Source: Actinomadura luzonensis (GTDB lineage: Bacteria > Actinomycetota > Actinomycetes > Streptosporangiales > Streptosporangiaceae). Taken from it: a DNA stretch of 64,000 nt. Below, piece after piece: positions 41,661-50,262 of this stretch. A model generated the notes under the pieces. The model was given only the letters and a program-made list of their open reading frames with translations, was not told where the DNA came from and made no database searches. The stretch's first letter is position 1; each line of letters begins with the position of its first letter. The position numbers were made by a program, and so were the translations under genes. The stretch spans positions 186,001 to 250,000 of the forward strand of contig NZ_JAKRKC020000002.1 in assembly GCF_022664455.2 (NCBI RefSeq). The letters are read 5' to 3'.

Positions 41661-43412
41661 TCACCCGTCCCCCCTCGGGAACACCTCGTAGCCGGGGGTG
41701 AGGACGTGGCCGGGATCGTACGCCCGCTTGGCGGCGGCGAAGCGGTCCCACACCGGGCCGAAGTGGGCCTGCCAGTCGCGGGCGGACATGGGCAGGGCAC
41801 TGGCCGGGTTGAGCGTGCCGCCCGCCGCGGCGACCCGCTCGTACACGGCACGGTTGCCGGCCACCATGGCGGCGACCGTGCTCGCGGGGCCCGGCGCCGG
41901 GATGCGCATGAGGTTCATCGCGAACGCCACCGGCTCCGCGGGGAGCCGGAACAGCGGGCTGCGCACGGCGTCCGTCCGCAGCGGCAGGACCGAGACGACG
42001 CCGTGGTCGCCGAGGTCGCCGGCGGTGAGCCCGGCGAGCGTCCCGGCCAGGACCGCACCCGCGCGGGACGCGCCGACGAAGGTGAACAGCCAGGGGTGCG
42101 GGGAGTCCCAGCGCCCGCCGCCGCGCAGCGTGTTCTCCAGAGGCGTGAACCGGTCGGTGTAGGTGCGGTAGTCGTGGGTGTCGATGGTCGCCTTCGCGCG
42201 GTCGTCGGCGAGTCCGGCGAGCAGGGCGGCGTCGTCGGGCGCCGCGCCGGGGAGCAGCGCCGCCCCGTCGACGAGGTAGGTCCAGCCGCCTTCCGGGCCG
42301 GGGGCGGCGCGGCCGTGGAGGTAGTCCCATCTGCGCTCGTCGAGGAGCCGTCGCTGGTCGGCGAGCATGGTGTCGAGGTCGGAGTAGACGAGCCGGTACC
42401 TGCGGACGGCGCCGGGCGCCGCCGTCAGCCGCAGGGTCGCCCGCGTGATGACGCCCACCTGGCCGAGTCCGGCGCGGACGGCGTCGAACAGGTCCGGGCG
42501 CTCGCCGGGTGAGCAGGTGCGGACCTGCCCGTCGCCGGTGACGACCTCGAGCGCGAGCACGGTGTCGCTCATGACGCCGTGCCGCCAGCTGGTCCCGCCG
42601 ACGCCGCCGACGGCGATGGTGCCGCCGATCGTCAGGTCGAGGTACTCGGGGAGGACCGGCGGGGTGCGGCCGTGGCGGAGCGCGGCCGTGAGGACGTCGC
42701 GCCAGGTCGCGCCCGCGCCGGCGACGATCCGGTCCGCGCCCACGTGGTGGATCGCGTTGTGCCCCGACATGTCGACGACCACGCCGCGCCCGACCTGGGA
42801 CCGGCCGTACACCGAGTGCCGCGTGCCCTGGGCGGCGACCTGCCGGCCGGTGCCGGCCGCCCACCGCACGACGGCGGCGATGTCCGCGGCCGAGCCGGGG
42901 CGGAGCACGGCCTCGGGGACGGTCCGCACGACGTGGCCGAAGTCGGCCGCGGCCCGCTCGCGGGCGGCCGGGTCGCGCACGAGTTCGCCGTCGAGCGGGG
43001 GCGGGTCGAGGTCCTGCGGGTACCAGCGGAGCTCGACGGTGTTGCCGTCGGGGTCGCGGACGTAGACCGACCGGCCGTCGCCGCGGGCGCCTGAGCGGAC
43101 GACCGGGCCCTCGACCACGTCCAGGATCCCGGCGTCGATGACCGCTGCCCAGTCGAGCGGCGCCACGACCAGGCAGATGTGGTCCACGTTGGACTCCCCG
43201 CGCGTACGTTGCACGAGGTCGATGATCGTGGCTGCGTCGACCCGGACCGAGGGGAAGGAGACCTGGCCGCGGCGCCACTCGTTCACCCGCTCCGCCGCCA
43301 GGCCCAGGACGTCGCGGTAGAACCGCAGCGAACGGTCCACGTCGGCGACGTTCAGGACGAGGTGGTCCAGCGCCGTCACGCGGATCGCCCGGCCGCGCGC
43401 GCCGGCGTTCAC
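41661..43412 (-). CDS. VOC domain fused to an FAD-linked oxidase (BBE/cytokinin dehydrogenase-like)
   Basis: A 583-residue fusion. Residues 10-135 are a VOC module (VTALDHLVLNVADVDRSLRF and VYVRDPDGNTVELRWYPQ). From about residue 160 an FAD-binding PCMH domain follows: RQVAAQGTRHSVYGRSQVG, VGAGATWRDVLTAAL-like pocket residues and IGGTIAVGGVGGTSWRHG. The last third is the substrate domain, ending DPGHVLTPGYEVFPRG. No usual His of a covalent flavin is certain, but GTRHS is in the right place. The GTG overlaps the MFS stop (GTGA), with GGAAGGAGG upstream, so it is the last gene of a three-gene operon. Confidence 0.87.
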   Translation of the reverse strand: MNAGARGRAIRVTALDHLVLNVADVDRSLRFYRDVLGLAAERVNEWRRGQVSFPSVRVDAATIIDLVQRTRGESNVDHICLVVAPLDWAAVIDAGILDVVEGPVVRSGARGDGRSVYVRDPDGNTVELRWYPQDLDPPPLDGELVRDPAARERAAADFGHVVRTVPEAVLRPGSAADIAAVVRWAAGTGRQVAAQGTRHSVYGRSQVGRGVVVDMSGHNAIHHVGADRIVAGAGATWRDVLTAALRHGRTPPVLPEYLDLTIGGTIAVGGVGGTSWRHGVMSDTVLALEVVTGDGQVRTCSPGERPDLFDAVRAGLGQVGVITRATLRLTAAPGAVRRYRLVYSDLDTMLADQRRLLDERRWDYLHGRAAPGPEGGWTYLVDGAALLPGAAPDDAALLAGLADDRAKATIDTHDYRTYTDRFTPLENTLRGGGRWDSPHPWLFTFVGASRAGAVLAGTLAGLTAGDLGDHGVVSVLPLRTDAVRSPLFRLPAEPVAFAMNLMRIPAPGPASTVAAMVAGNRAVYERVAAAGGTLNPASALPMSARDWQAHFGPVWDRFAAAKRAYDPGHVLTPGYEVFPRGDG

Positions 43413-44596
43413 GGGTGTGCCTCCTTCCCGGCGTGCGCGGCGAAGGCGGTCAGCAGCGCGATCACCGTCAGCGCGACGCCGAACCACACGGCGCCGGCGG
43501 TCCCGAATCCGCCCGCGAACAGTCCGCCGAGCAGCGCGCCGAGCGCGATCGAGATGTTGTAGCCCATGGTGTTGAGCGACATGGCGGCCTCGAAGGTGTC
43601 GGGGGCCGCGGCGAGCATCATGTTGACCTGGCAGAGGTTGGCGGCGCCGAAGGACACCCCCCACAGCACCACGGCGACCGCCAGGCCCGCCGGGCTGCCG
43701 CCGATGGCCAGGAGCAGCAGCAGCGAGGCGACGAGCCCGCTGCAGGCGACGACGAACGTCGCGCGCATGTTCTTGCCGGCCGTGTGCCCGGCGACGAAGT
43801 TGCCGACCGCGCCGCCGACCCCGAAGACGATCAGCAGCCCGGTCACCCACGCGGCCGACGCCCCGGCCCGCTGTTCCATGAAGGGGCGGATGAACGTGTA
43901 CGCGCCGAAGTGCCCGAGCACGTAGAGCGCGACGGTGATCATCACGACCCGCAGCCGCCCGTTCCTGACCGGCAGCGCGAACACCTCCCGCACCGGGATG
44001 GCGCTCTGGGACGGCAGCGACGGGAGCGTGAGCACGACGGCGAGCAGCACCACCAGGCTCAGGCCGCTCCAGATGAGGAACGTGGTGCGCCAGTCGGTGA
44101 GGCTCTCGATGAACGTGCCCAGCGGCATGCCGACGACGGTGGCGATCGACATGCCGGACAGCACGACCGCGGCGGCCTTGCTGGCCTTCTCCCCGGGGAC
44201 CAGCCGCATCGCCATGGCGACGCCGATCGCCCAGAACACGCCGTGCGCGAACCCGGTGACGAGCCGGGCGGCCAGGACGATCGGGAAGTTCGGCGACACG
44301 GCCGTGACGAGGTTGCCGGCCGCCATGATCGCCAGCAGCGTGGCGAGGAGCGCGCGGCGGTTCACCGTACGGCTCCACGCGACCAGGAACGGCACCCCGA
44401 CGCCCGCGGAGACGCCGTACAGCGTCACCATCATGCCCGCGAGGCCGACGGAGACGGACAGTCCCGCGCTGACCGGGGTGAGCAGCCCGACGGGCATCAG
44501 CTCGGTGGTGACGAAGACGAACAGGCTCGCGGTGATGGCCGCGACGCCCAGCCACGCCCGGACCTGCGAGCGCGGTTCAGTAATGACAGTGGTCAT
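43409..44596 (-). CDS. MFS transporter, DHA1 family (12 TM)
   Basis: A 395-residue exporter of the AraJ/sugar-efflux-like DHA1 group. Twelve hydrophobic segments are visible, with FVTTELMPVGLLTPVSAGL in the first helix region and ARLVTGFAHGVFWAIGVAM in the fourth or fifth. It lies between the DsbA-like gene, 47 nt upstream, and the VOC-FAD fusion, which it overlaps. It probably exports the substrate or product of the flavoenzyme, but the cargo is unknown. Confidence 0.9.
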   Translation of the reverse strand: MTTVITEPRSQVRAWLGVAAITASLFVFVTTELMPVGLLTPVSAGLSVSVGLAGMMVTLYGVSAGVGVPFLVAWSRTVNRRALLATLLAIMAAGNLVTAVSPNFPIVLAARLVTGFAHGVFWAIGVAMAMRLVPGEKASKAAAVVLSGMSIATVVGMPLGTFIESLTDWRTTFLIWSGLSLVVLLAVVLTLPSLPSQSAIPVREVFALPVRNGRLRVVMITVALYVLGHFGAYTFIRPFMEQRAGASAAWVTGLLIVFGVGGAVGNFVAGHTAGKNMRATFVVACSGLVASLLLLLAIGGSPAGLAVAVVLWGVSFGAANLCQVNMMLAAAPDTFEAAMSLNTMGYNISIALGALLGGLFAGGFGTAGAVWFGVALTVIALLTAFAAHAGKEAHP

Positions 44597-44643
44597 GTGT
44601 GTCCTTGCGAACGTCCCCGCGCGAGCGGGGGAAGACAGTGCGG

Positions 44644-45279
44644 TCAGGAGAAGCTGGGTTCGCGGTCACGGCCGCGCTTCAGCTCGAAGAAGCCGTCCGT
44701 CCCGGCGACGGCGACGACGCCGTCCCACAGCGCGCCCGCGGCCTCGCCGCGCGGCGCCGGGGTGACGACGGGACCGAAGAACGCGATCCGGTCACCGGCG
44801 GGACCGGGGACGTGGATGACGGGGGTGCCCACCTCGCCGCCGACCGGGGCCATCCCCGCGTGGTGGCGGGCGCGCAGTGCCGCGTCGTGGCCGGGGTCCT
44901 CCGCCGCGTCGGCGAGCGTGTCCGGCAGGCCGACGGCGCGCAGCGCGGCGAGCGTCATGTCCCGGCCCAGCCCGGCGCGCTCGAGGTGGATCCGCGTTCC
45001 CATCGCCTCGTACAGCGGGCGCAGCACGGCTTCCCCGTGGTGCTCGGCCGCGGCGACGCACACCCGCACCGGGCCCCAGCCCTCGCGCTGCGCCTGCCGG
45101 TACTTCTCCGGCACCTCCCGGTTCTCGTTGAGCACCGAGAGGCTCATGATGTGGAACCGGGCCCGCACCGGCCGGACCCGCTCGACCTCCAGCAGCCACC
45201 GCGACGTGATCCACGCCCACGGGCAGCGCGGATCGACCCACACGTCGATCGCGGTCACGTTCCCTGGCGCATCACTCAT
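44644..45279 (-). CDS. DsbA-family protein, mycothiol-dependent nitroreductase-like (Rv2466c type)
   Basis: A 211-residue thioredoxin-fold protein. VWVDPRCPWAWITSRWLLEV is the active-site region; the motif is CPWA, with Ala where a CxxC protein has the second Cys, as in many members of the mycothiol-linked reductase group. The helical insert contains HHGEAVLRPLYEAMGTRIH. GVGTPVIHV-like cis-Pro residues are in EVGTPVIHVPG. Likely a cytoplasmic reductase using mycothiol. It is the first gene of the operon divergent from lysR at 45401; GGAGGTGA lies upstream of the ATG. Confidence 0.85.
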   Translation of the reverse strand: MSDAPGNVTAIDVWVDPRCPWAWITSRWLLEVERVRPVRARFHIMSLSVLNENREVPEKYRQAQREGWGPVRVCVAAAEHHGEAVLRPLYEAMGTRIHLERAGLGRDMTLAALRAVGLPDTLADAAEDPGHDAALRARHHAGMAPVGGEVGTPVIHVPGPAGDRIAFFGPVVTPAPRGEAAGALWDGVVAVAGTDGFFELKRGRDREPSFS

Positions 45280-45400
45280 GACGATCCGTTCACCTCCGAA
45301 GTCCCGATGTGGCCTTGCCACGCATCGAGTCTCGCGGCGGCGCCAGCGATGAGTCCAACGCAATGTTGTCACTTCAGCGATGCCGGACCATCATTGATCC

Positions 45401-46279
45401 ATGGAACTCCAGCAGATGCGTTACGTCCTCGCCGTCGCCGAGACGAACAGCTTCACCCGCGCCGCGGAGCAGTGCCTGGTCGTCCAGTCGGCGCTGAGCC
45501 GCCAGATCGCCAGCCTCGAACGGGAGCTGGGCGCGCGGCTGTTCGACCGCACCAGCCGCCACGTCCGCATCACCCCGGCGGGGAAGGCGTTCGTGGCCGC
45601 GGCCCGCGAGAGCCTCAACGCCGCGGAGCGGGCGGCCGCCGACGTCGCCGCGGTGACCGGCGAGGTGCGCGGCAGGCTCGCCCTCGGCCTGATCCCCACC
45701 GTGGCCGCCGTCGACATCCCGGACGCGCTGAGCCGGTTCCGCGCCAGCTATCCCCAGGTCCAGCTGAACATCCGGGTCGGCGGCAGCGAAGAGCTCACCG
45801 AGCAGGTCAGGCAGGGCAGGATCGAGGTGGCCTTCCTCGGGCTGCCCACCAGCGCGCGGCCGGTGGGCGTCAACGCCCGTGAGCTCGCCCGGGACCGGCT
45901 GGTCGCCGTCGTCGCCCCCGACCACCCGCTGGCGGGCGAACCCGCCGTCGATCTCGCCCGGCTCTCCAGCGAGACCTTCATCGACCTGCCGCCGCACTCG
46001 GCCGCACGGGCGCAGTCGGACGAGGCGTTCGCGGCCGCCGGATTGAGCCGTGAGGTGGCGTTCGAGGTCACCACCGCGGACTTCATGATGGCCCGGCTCG
46101 TGCGCAAGGGGCTGGCGATCGCGCTGCTGCCCTCGGCCTACGTGCCCCACCTGACCGGCCTGGCCACCGTCGAGATCACCGACGCGCCCATGCGCGTCGA
46201 GTACCTCATCTGGAGCGGCGTCGGACGCACCCCGGCGGCGACCGCGTTCCTCGGCCTGCTGGACCTGCCGGACCGCTGA
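45401..46279 (+). CDS. LysR-type transcriptional regulator
   Basis: A 292-residue LysR protein. MELQQMRYVLAVAETNSFTR and QCLVVQSALSRQIASLEREL form the winged helix. The sensor domain has the usual two lobes, ending AFLGLLDLPDR. It is divergent from the DsbA-like/MFS/VOC-FAD operon with 121 bp between, and so is the likely regulator of that operon. It ends 16 nt from the convergent aldo/keto reductase gene. Confidence 0.9.
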   Translation: MELQQMRYVLAVAETNSFTRAAEQCLVVQSALSRQIASLERELGARLFDRTSRHVRITPAGKAFVAAARESLNAAERAAADVAAVTGEVRGRLALGLIPTVAAVDIPDALSRFRASYPQVQLNIRVGGSEELTEQVRQGRIEVAFLGLPTSARPVGVNARELARDRLVAVVAPDHPLAGEPAVDLARLSSETFIDLPPHSAARAQSDEAFAAAGLSREVAFEVTTADFMMARLVRKGLAIALLPSAYVPHLTGLATVEITDAPMRVEYLIWSGVGRTPAATAFLGLLDLPDR

Positions 46280-46295
46280 CCACCGGGGAGCGCGC

Positions 46296-47276
46296 TCACC
46301 AGGCGTACGCCTCGGGCGCGGGCTTGGCGCCGTTCGGGGCGGGCGGCGGGAACAGCTCGTCCAGCCTGGCCAAGGTGTCCTTGCCGAGGGTGATCGACAG
46401 GGCCCGGAGCGATCCGTCGAGCTGCTCGGCCGTACGCGGGCCGATGATCGGGCCGGTCACGCCCTCCTGCGCGAGCAGCCAGGCCAGCCCGACGTCCGCC
46501 GGGTCCTCGCCGAGGTCGGCGCAGAGCTTCTCGTACGCCTCGATCGTCGCGCGATGCGCGGCGAGGGTGGCGGCCGACCGCCCGGAGACGCCGCGGGCGG
46601 CGGCGTCGCGCCGCTGCTTGCGCAGGACGCCGCCGAGCACGCCGCCGTTGAGCGGTGACCAGGGGATCAGGCCCAGCCCGTAGTGCCGCGCCGCGGGCAG
46701 CACCTCCAGCTCGGCCCAGCGGTTCATCAGGTTGTAGACGGACTGCTCGGCGACCAGGCCGAGCCGGTGCCGCGCGCGTGCCGTCTCCTGCGCCTGGGCC
46801 AGGTGCCAGCCGGCGAAGTTGGAGGAGCCGAAGTAGAGCACCTTGCCCTGCTGCCGGAGAACGTCGAAGGCCTCCCAGATCTCCTCCCACGGCGTGTTCC
46901 TGTCGATGTGGTGCATCTGGTAGACGTCGATGTGGTCGGTCCCCAGCCGCTTGAGCGAGGCGTCGCAGGCGCGCCGGATGTGCAGCGCGGACAGGCGGCC
47001 GTCGTTCGGCCACGAGCTGGTCGTCAGGTAGAGCTTGGTGGCCAGGACGGTCCTGTCGCGCCTGCCGCCCCCGGTGCCGAACCACCGGCCGATGATCTGC
47101 TCGGTCCGGCCGTCGGCGTAGACGTCGGCGGTGTCGAAGAAGTTGACGCCGTGCTCGTGCGCACGGTCCATGATCGCGTGACTGTCCTGTTCCGGGGTCT
47201 GGGTGCCGAAGTTCATCGTGCCCAGGACCAGCCGGGACACCGCCAGGCCACTGCGGCCGAGCTGGATGTAGTCCAT
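46296..47276 (-). CDS. Aldo/keto reductase
   Basis: A 326-residue TIM-barrel reductase using NADPH. FFDTADVYADGRTEQIIGRW contains the catalytic Asp and Tyr, VLATKLYLT the Lys, and DVYQMHHIDRN the His. The C-terminal GPIIGPRTAEQLDGSLRAL binds the cofactor phosphate. The group is the general bacterial stress-type AKR that reduces aldehydes and ketones. Its ATG starts one base past the stop of the flavoprotein gene, so the two form an operon under the operator array at 48401. Confidence 0.92.
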   Translation of the reverse strand: MDYIQLGRSGLAVSRLVLGTMNFGTQTPEQDSHAIMDRAHEHGVNFFDTADVYADGRTEQIIGRWFGTGGGRRDRTVLATKLYLTTSSWPNDGRLSALHIRRACDASLKRLGTDHIDVYQMHHIDRNTPWEEIWEAFDVLRQQGKVLYFGSSNFAGWHLAQAQETARARHRLGLVAEQSVYNLMNRWAELEVLPAARHYGLGLIPWSPLNGGVLGGVLRKQRRDAAARGVSGRSAATLAAHRATIEAYEKLCADLGEDPADVGLAWLLAQEGVTGPIIGPRTAEQLDGSLRALSITLGKDTLARLDELFPPPAPNGAKPAPEAYAW

Positions 47277-47277
47277 C

Positions 47278-48372
47278 TCAGGCGGCTCCGAACTGCTCGG
47301 CGAAGCGGCCGGTGAACAGGTCGGCCCCCTTGTACGCCGACACCGTCCCGGCCGGGACGACGACCGGCCCGTCGGGCGTGGGGAGCTGGCCGACGCCGCC
47401 GCGCGGGCCGAGCGGGAGCAGGATCATGGGGTGGGGCAGCGGCCGGTACGTGGCCTCGGGCCGCTCGCCGCGCAACTGGGCGAGGATGTTCCTGGCCACC
47501 ACCTCGCCGTGCTGCATCGCGTACCCGGCCATCTTGGCCTCGGCGACGTCGGTGAGGTCGCCGACGGCGTAGACGTGCTCGTAGCCGCGGACGTTGAGGG
47601 TCTCGGTGACCGGGACCTGGCCCTGCGGGTTGCGGGTGGTGAGCCGTCCGTCGGCGAGATAGTCACTGTTGGTCCGTACGCCGTGCGCGCGGAACCAGAG
47701 GTCGGCGATGATCTCCTCGCCGGCGGTCGTGGTGACGGTGAACGTGCCCGCCTGCCCGGGCCCGGTCGCCGGCAGGGCGCTCAGGCCGGCACCCAGCCGC
47801 AGGTCGACGCCCAGCTCGTCGAGCTGACGGCGCAGCTCGCCGCGCATCTCGGCGGGGAAGGCGGGCAGCAGGTCCTCGGCCGGATCGACGATCGTCACGT
47901 GCTTGTGCGGCCATACCTCCTTGATCTCCCCGGACAGTTCCAGGCCGACCGGTCCGGCGCCGAGGATCAGCACCCGCTCGGAGCCGGCCAGCTCCTTGTG
48001 GGTGCGCAGCAGGTCGTCCAGCACGTCAGGGGTGGCGTCGGAGGCGGGCTTGGCGGGGTAGGCGTAGCTGGAGCCGGTGGCCAGGACCAGGAAGTCGGCC
48101 TCGACGCGCCGGCCGGAGGCCAGGGTGACGCCGCCGGGATCCACCGAGACCGCGCGCTCGCGCACCACGGTGCCGCGCCTGAGCCACTGGTCGTAGGGGA
48201 AGAACATGTTGGGCGCCCAGTCGGGCTGGGCCAGCGCCCGCAGCGAGCCGGCGGAGTTGATGAACGCGTCACGCGGGTCGATGAGCACGACGTCCGCCTC
48301 CGCGTCCAACGCCTTGGCGACCGTGGAACCACCGTAACCCCCGCCGACGATCACGACTGTACGACTCATCAT
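47278..48372 (-). CDS. NAD(P)/FAD-dependent oxidoreductase (NDH-2 / AIFM2-like)
   Basis: A 364-residue flavoprotein. TVVIVGGGYGGSTVAKALDA is the FAD-binding dinucleotide fold, VLILGAGPVGLELSGEIKEV the NAD(P)H-binding one, and VYAVGDLTDVAEAKMAGYAM the FAD-closing motif. The size and lack of a Cys pair match single-chain NADH or NADPH:quinone oxidoreductases of the FSP1/NDH-2 kind. It is first in an operon with the aldo/keto reductase. Upstream lies an array of GTTCG/CGAAC half-sites, so it is likely inducible, perhaps by quinones or oxidants. Confidence 0.9.
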   Translation of the reverse strand: MMSRTVVIVGGGYGGSTVAKALDAEADVVLIDPRDAFINSAGSLRALAQPDWAPNMFFPYDQWLRRGTVVRERAVSVDPGGVTLASGRRVEADFLVLATGSSYAYPAKPASDATPDVLDDLLRTHKELAGSERVLILGAGPVGLELSGEIKEVWPHKHVTIVDPAEDLLPAFPAEMRGELRRQLDELGVDLRLGAGLSALPATGPGQAGTFTVTTTAGEEIIADLWFRAHGVRTNSDYLADGRLTTRNPQGQVPVTETLNVRGYEHVYAVGDLTDVAEAKMAGYAMQHGEVVARNILAQLRGERPEATYRPLPHPMILLPLGPRGGVGQLPTPDGPVVVPAGTVSAYKGADLFTGRFAEQFGAA

Positions 48373-48400
48373 TCACGCTCCCGGTAGAGAAGGAGTTGTA

Positions 48401-48461
48401 GTTCGCGCTACGAACCATAATGGTTCGTAGTACGAACTGCAACTTAGTTCGCGGGACGAAT
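48401..48461. promoter_or_regulatory. Dense array of GTTCG-N5-CGAAC operators
   Basis: GTTCGCGCTACGAAC (48401-48415), GTTCGTAGTACGAAC (48423-48437) and GTTCGCGGGACGAAT (48447-48461) are spaced by 22-24 bp, about two turns. Between the first two, TACGAACCAT, one A, and its exact inverse form a perfect palindrome (48409-48429). The array starts 29 nt upstream of the flavoprotein ATG. The binding protein is not proven; the MarR protein at 48629 is the nearest candidate. Confidence 0.7.
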
Positions 48462-48586
48462 TGCGGCCGTTCCTGCCGTCGCGCCAAGCGACACGAGAAC
48501 GTCAGCGGCCTACGACATGAAAATGTCAGTAGCTGCCTCGCATGTCGTTGCGTGAGGGTCCTGCGGCTCTCCAGGGGTCGGATCCG

Positions 48587-48616
48587 ATCTGGTTGCAAGC
48601 CACAACTATCTGGTTG
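48587..48616 (+). promoter_or_regulatory. Direct repeat ATCTGGTTG before the marR-like gene
   Basis: ATCTGGTTG occurs at 48587-48595 and 48608-48616, 21 bp apart, just upstream of the ATG at 48629. It differs from the GTTCG array, so it may be a separate site, for instance for autoregulation. Confidence 0.4.
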
Positions 48617-48628
48617 TACGGTCGAACC

Positions 48629-49057
48629 ATGGCGGATGATCGCGAACTCCAGGAAGCCGTGGCACGCTTCGTGCGGGCCTTCGGCCTCCACCGGCCGGAC
48701 CAGACCCCCTGCGGGCAGCCCATCCCGGTATCGGAGGCTCACGCGCTGGGCGAGCTGGCCAGGGACGGAGCTTTGCGGCAGATCGATCTGGCGCACCGGC
48801 TCCGGCTGGAGAAGAGCACCACCAGCCGGCTGGTCAACCAGCTCATCAACCGCGGCTGGGCCGAACGCACCCCGGCGCCCGACGACGGGCGCGGCGTGTT
48901 GGTCCAGCTCACCCCGCAAGGGATGAAGGCCGCGGCCCGGCTGGCCGAGGCCAGAGCCGAACGGTTCTCCGCCGTATTGGAGCGTGTCCCCGAGGGCGAA
49001 CGCGCCGATGTGCTGCGCGCCCTGACCATCCTCACGGAGGCCATGGATGAACCTTGA
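48629..49057 (+). CDS. MarR family regulator
   Basis: A 142-residue winged-helix regulator. GALRQIDLAHRLRLEKSTTS and RLVNQLINRGWAERTPAPDD are the DNA-binding part and GRGVLVQLTPQG the wing. It is divergent from the flavoprotein/AKR operon, with the GTTCG array between them. Its last codons overlap the next gene by 11 nt. This MarR plus small anchored protein pair is conserved in other actinomycetes as far as I recall. Confidence 0.87.
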   Translation: MADDRELQEAVARFVRAFGLHRPDQTPCGQPIPVSEAHALGELARDGALRQIDLAHRLRLEKSTTSRLVNQLINRGWAERTPAPDDGRGVLVQLTPQGMKAAARLAEARAERFSAVLERVPEGERADVLRALTILTEAMDEP

Positions 49058-49562
49058 GAATCGACGCGCCCAAGCGCTCATCGCGGCGCTCGCGCTCATC
49101 GTCGTCGCCTCGACGGCGTACGTGCTCACCAGCCGGGGCGAGCAGCAGGCGCTGGCGACCCGGCAGGCCGAGATCGCGGCCAAAAGCCGGCAGGTGATGC
49201 CGTTCGACCTGGAACGCACCACGCACCAGTTCGCCAAGGCCGCCACCGGCGGCGTGCAGACGGTCACCTCCGACGACCCCGCCGACGCCCAGCAGGTACG
49301 GCTGATCCGCGAGCACCTGACCGCCGAGGCGGCCGGCTTCAGCCGGGGCGACTACGGCGACCCCGCCTCCATTCACGGTGGCGAGATGCCGGGGCTGCGC
49401 GAGCTCGAACAAGGCCACAGCCGCATCGACATCCGTTACACCGAGCTTCCCGCCGGCGCCCGGATCGCCTACACCACCGCTGATGCGGCGCTGGTCAAGG
49501 CGCTGCACGCCTGGTTCGACGCCCAGGTCACCGACCACGGCCGGCACGCCGAACACGGCTGA
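49047..49562 (+). CDS. Membrane-anchored protein, conserved in actinomycetes, unknown function
   Basis: A 171-residue protein. The N-terminal helix ALIAALALIVVASTAYVLTS is an uncleaved anchor or signal. The rest is outside: RQVMPFDLERTTHQFAKAAT, GGVQTVTSDDPADAQQVRLI, HGGEMPGLRELEQGHSRIDI and ARIAYTTADAALVKALHAWF. Close relatives are often mis-annotated as aspartate carbamoyltransferase; none of that enzyme's motifs is here. The histidines in the repeated H-rich segments could bind metal or haem. It overlaps the marR gene and is co-translated. Confidence 0.8.
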   Translation: MNLENRRAQALIAALALIVVASTAYVLTSRGEQQALATRQAEIAAKSRQVMPFDLERTTHQFAKAATGGVQTVTSDDPADAQQVRLIREHLTAEAAGFSRGDYGDPASIHGGEMPGLRELEQGHSRIDIRYTELPAGARIAYTTADAALVKALHAWFDAQVTDHGRHAEHG

Positions 49563-49612
49563 CCCCACCCCCCGGACATCCTCTTTTCGGCCGGACCCGT
49601 GCATCCGCTTCA

Positions 49613-49669
49613 TACCTAGCCGGGGTACCGTGTCTCCGTTCCACGACGATACCTAGCCCCGGTACCGTT
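49613..49669. promoter_or_regulatory. Two copies of a metal-operator-like sequence
   Basis: ATACCTAGCCGGGGTACCGT (49613-49632) and ATACCTAGCCCCGGTACCGT (49650-49669) are 37 bp apart and differ at two bases. The ends TACC...GGTA are inverted. The core TACCTAG...GGTAC resembles the GTACCTAGGTAC of the MerR-type promoter at 54105, with four extra bases in the centre. They stand before a truncated frame at 49771. Confidence 0.6.
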
Positions 49670-49770
49670 TCGATCTGGTTCGTGGAGCCTCCATGCGGCC
49701 AGGCCATCCCCTGTCAACGCCGGTGGGGCGGCGTACGCCTCCCTGGACCGGCGATCGAAAGGACACCTCT

Positions 49771-49899
49771 CGTGACGACCACGGATATCGGCTCCGGCCG
49801 ACGCGCCGGCTTGAATGAGTGGCTCGGCCTCGGTCGCCGACTGCTCGACGGTGCCCCGCAGCGGGCCGCGCGGGAGCGCGCGGCCTCGGCGGGAACAGG
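49771..49899 (+). pseudogene. 5' stub of a gene cut off by a recombination joint
   Basis: A GTG opens a frame reading VTTTDIGSGRRAGLNEWLGL and GRRLLDGAPQRAARER. Codon use is regular until about 49899, after which the DNA is the antisense of a ricin-type lectin gene end. So the head of one gene seems joined to the tail of another. With the twin operators upstream, the lost gene was probably a metal-resistance gene. I cannot name the family. Confidence 0.4.
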
Positions 49900-50244
49900 T
49901 CACTCGCCGGCCGTAGGGAGTGTCCAGGTCTGGCCGGGTTGCCGGCACGGGCGCAGCGTTGTCGCGGTGTCCTGGCCGGTGGCGGTCAGGCACAGGCCGC
50001 TGGCCAGGTTGTGCAGAGTGCGGGTGGCGGGGTCGTAGCGCCAGCGCCTGGTCACATCGGTGACGCGGCCGTCGGGGGGCAGGCCGTGGCAGTCGCGCAG
50101 GCTCACCGCCGAGCCGGGGAGGGTGCCGTCGGCAGTCAGGCAGTAGGAGTCCTTCAGCCGCAGACTGGCGTCGGCGGCGTGGACCCAGCCCTGGTTGAGG
50201 CGGCCGGTGCAGGCGTTGACGGTGGCAGTAGGCGGCGCGGACAC
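49900..50244 (-). pseudogene. C-terminal fragment of a ricin-type beta-trefoil lectin
   Basis: The minus strand reads SLRLKDSYCLTADGTLPGSA, VSLRDCHG, TLHNLASGLCLTATGQD and TTLRPCRQPGQTWTLP, with the Cys pairs and QxW (QTW) of two trefoil leaves. The rest of the protein, including any signal peptide and catalytic domain, is missing. The stop is at 49900, right at the joint with the stub on the other strand. An ATG-like start at 50244 exists but has no family meaning. Confidence 0.6.
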
Positions 50245-50262
50245 GTGCGGGCATCCGACCGA

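Noticed and set aside
49047-49562. Aspartate carbamoyltransferase, a label often seen on relatives.
   Set aside because: The protein has an N-terminal membrane anchor and none of the carbamoyl-phosphate or aspartate binding motifs.
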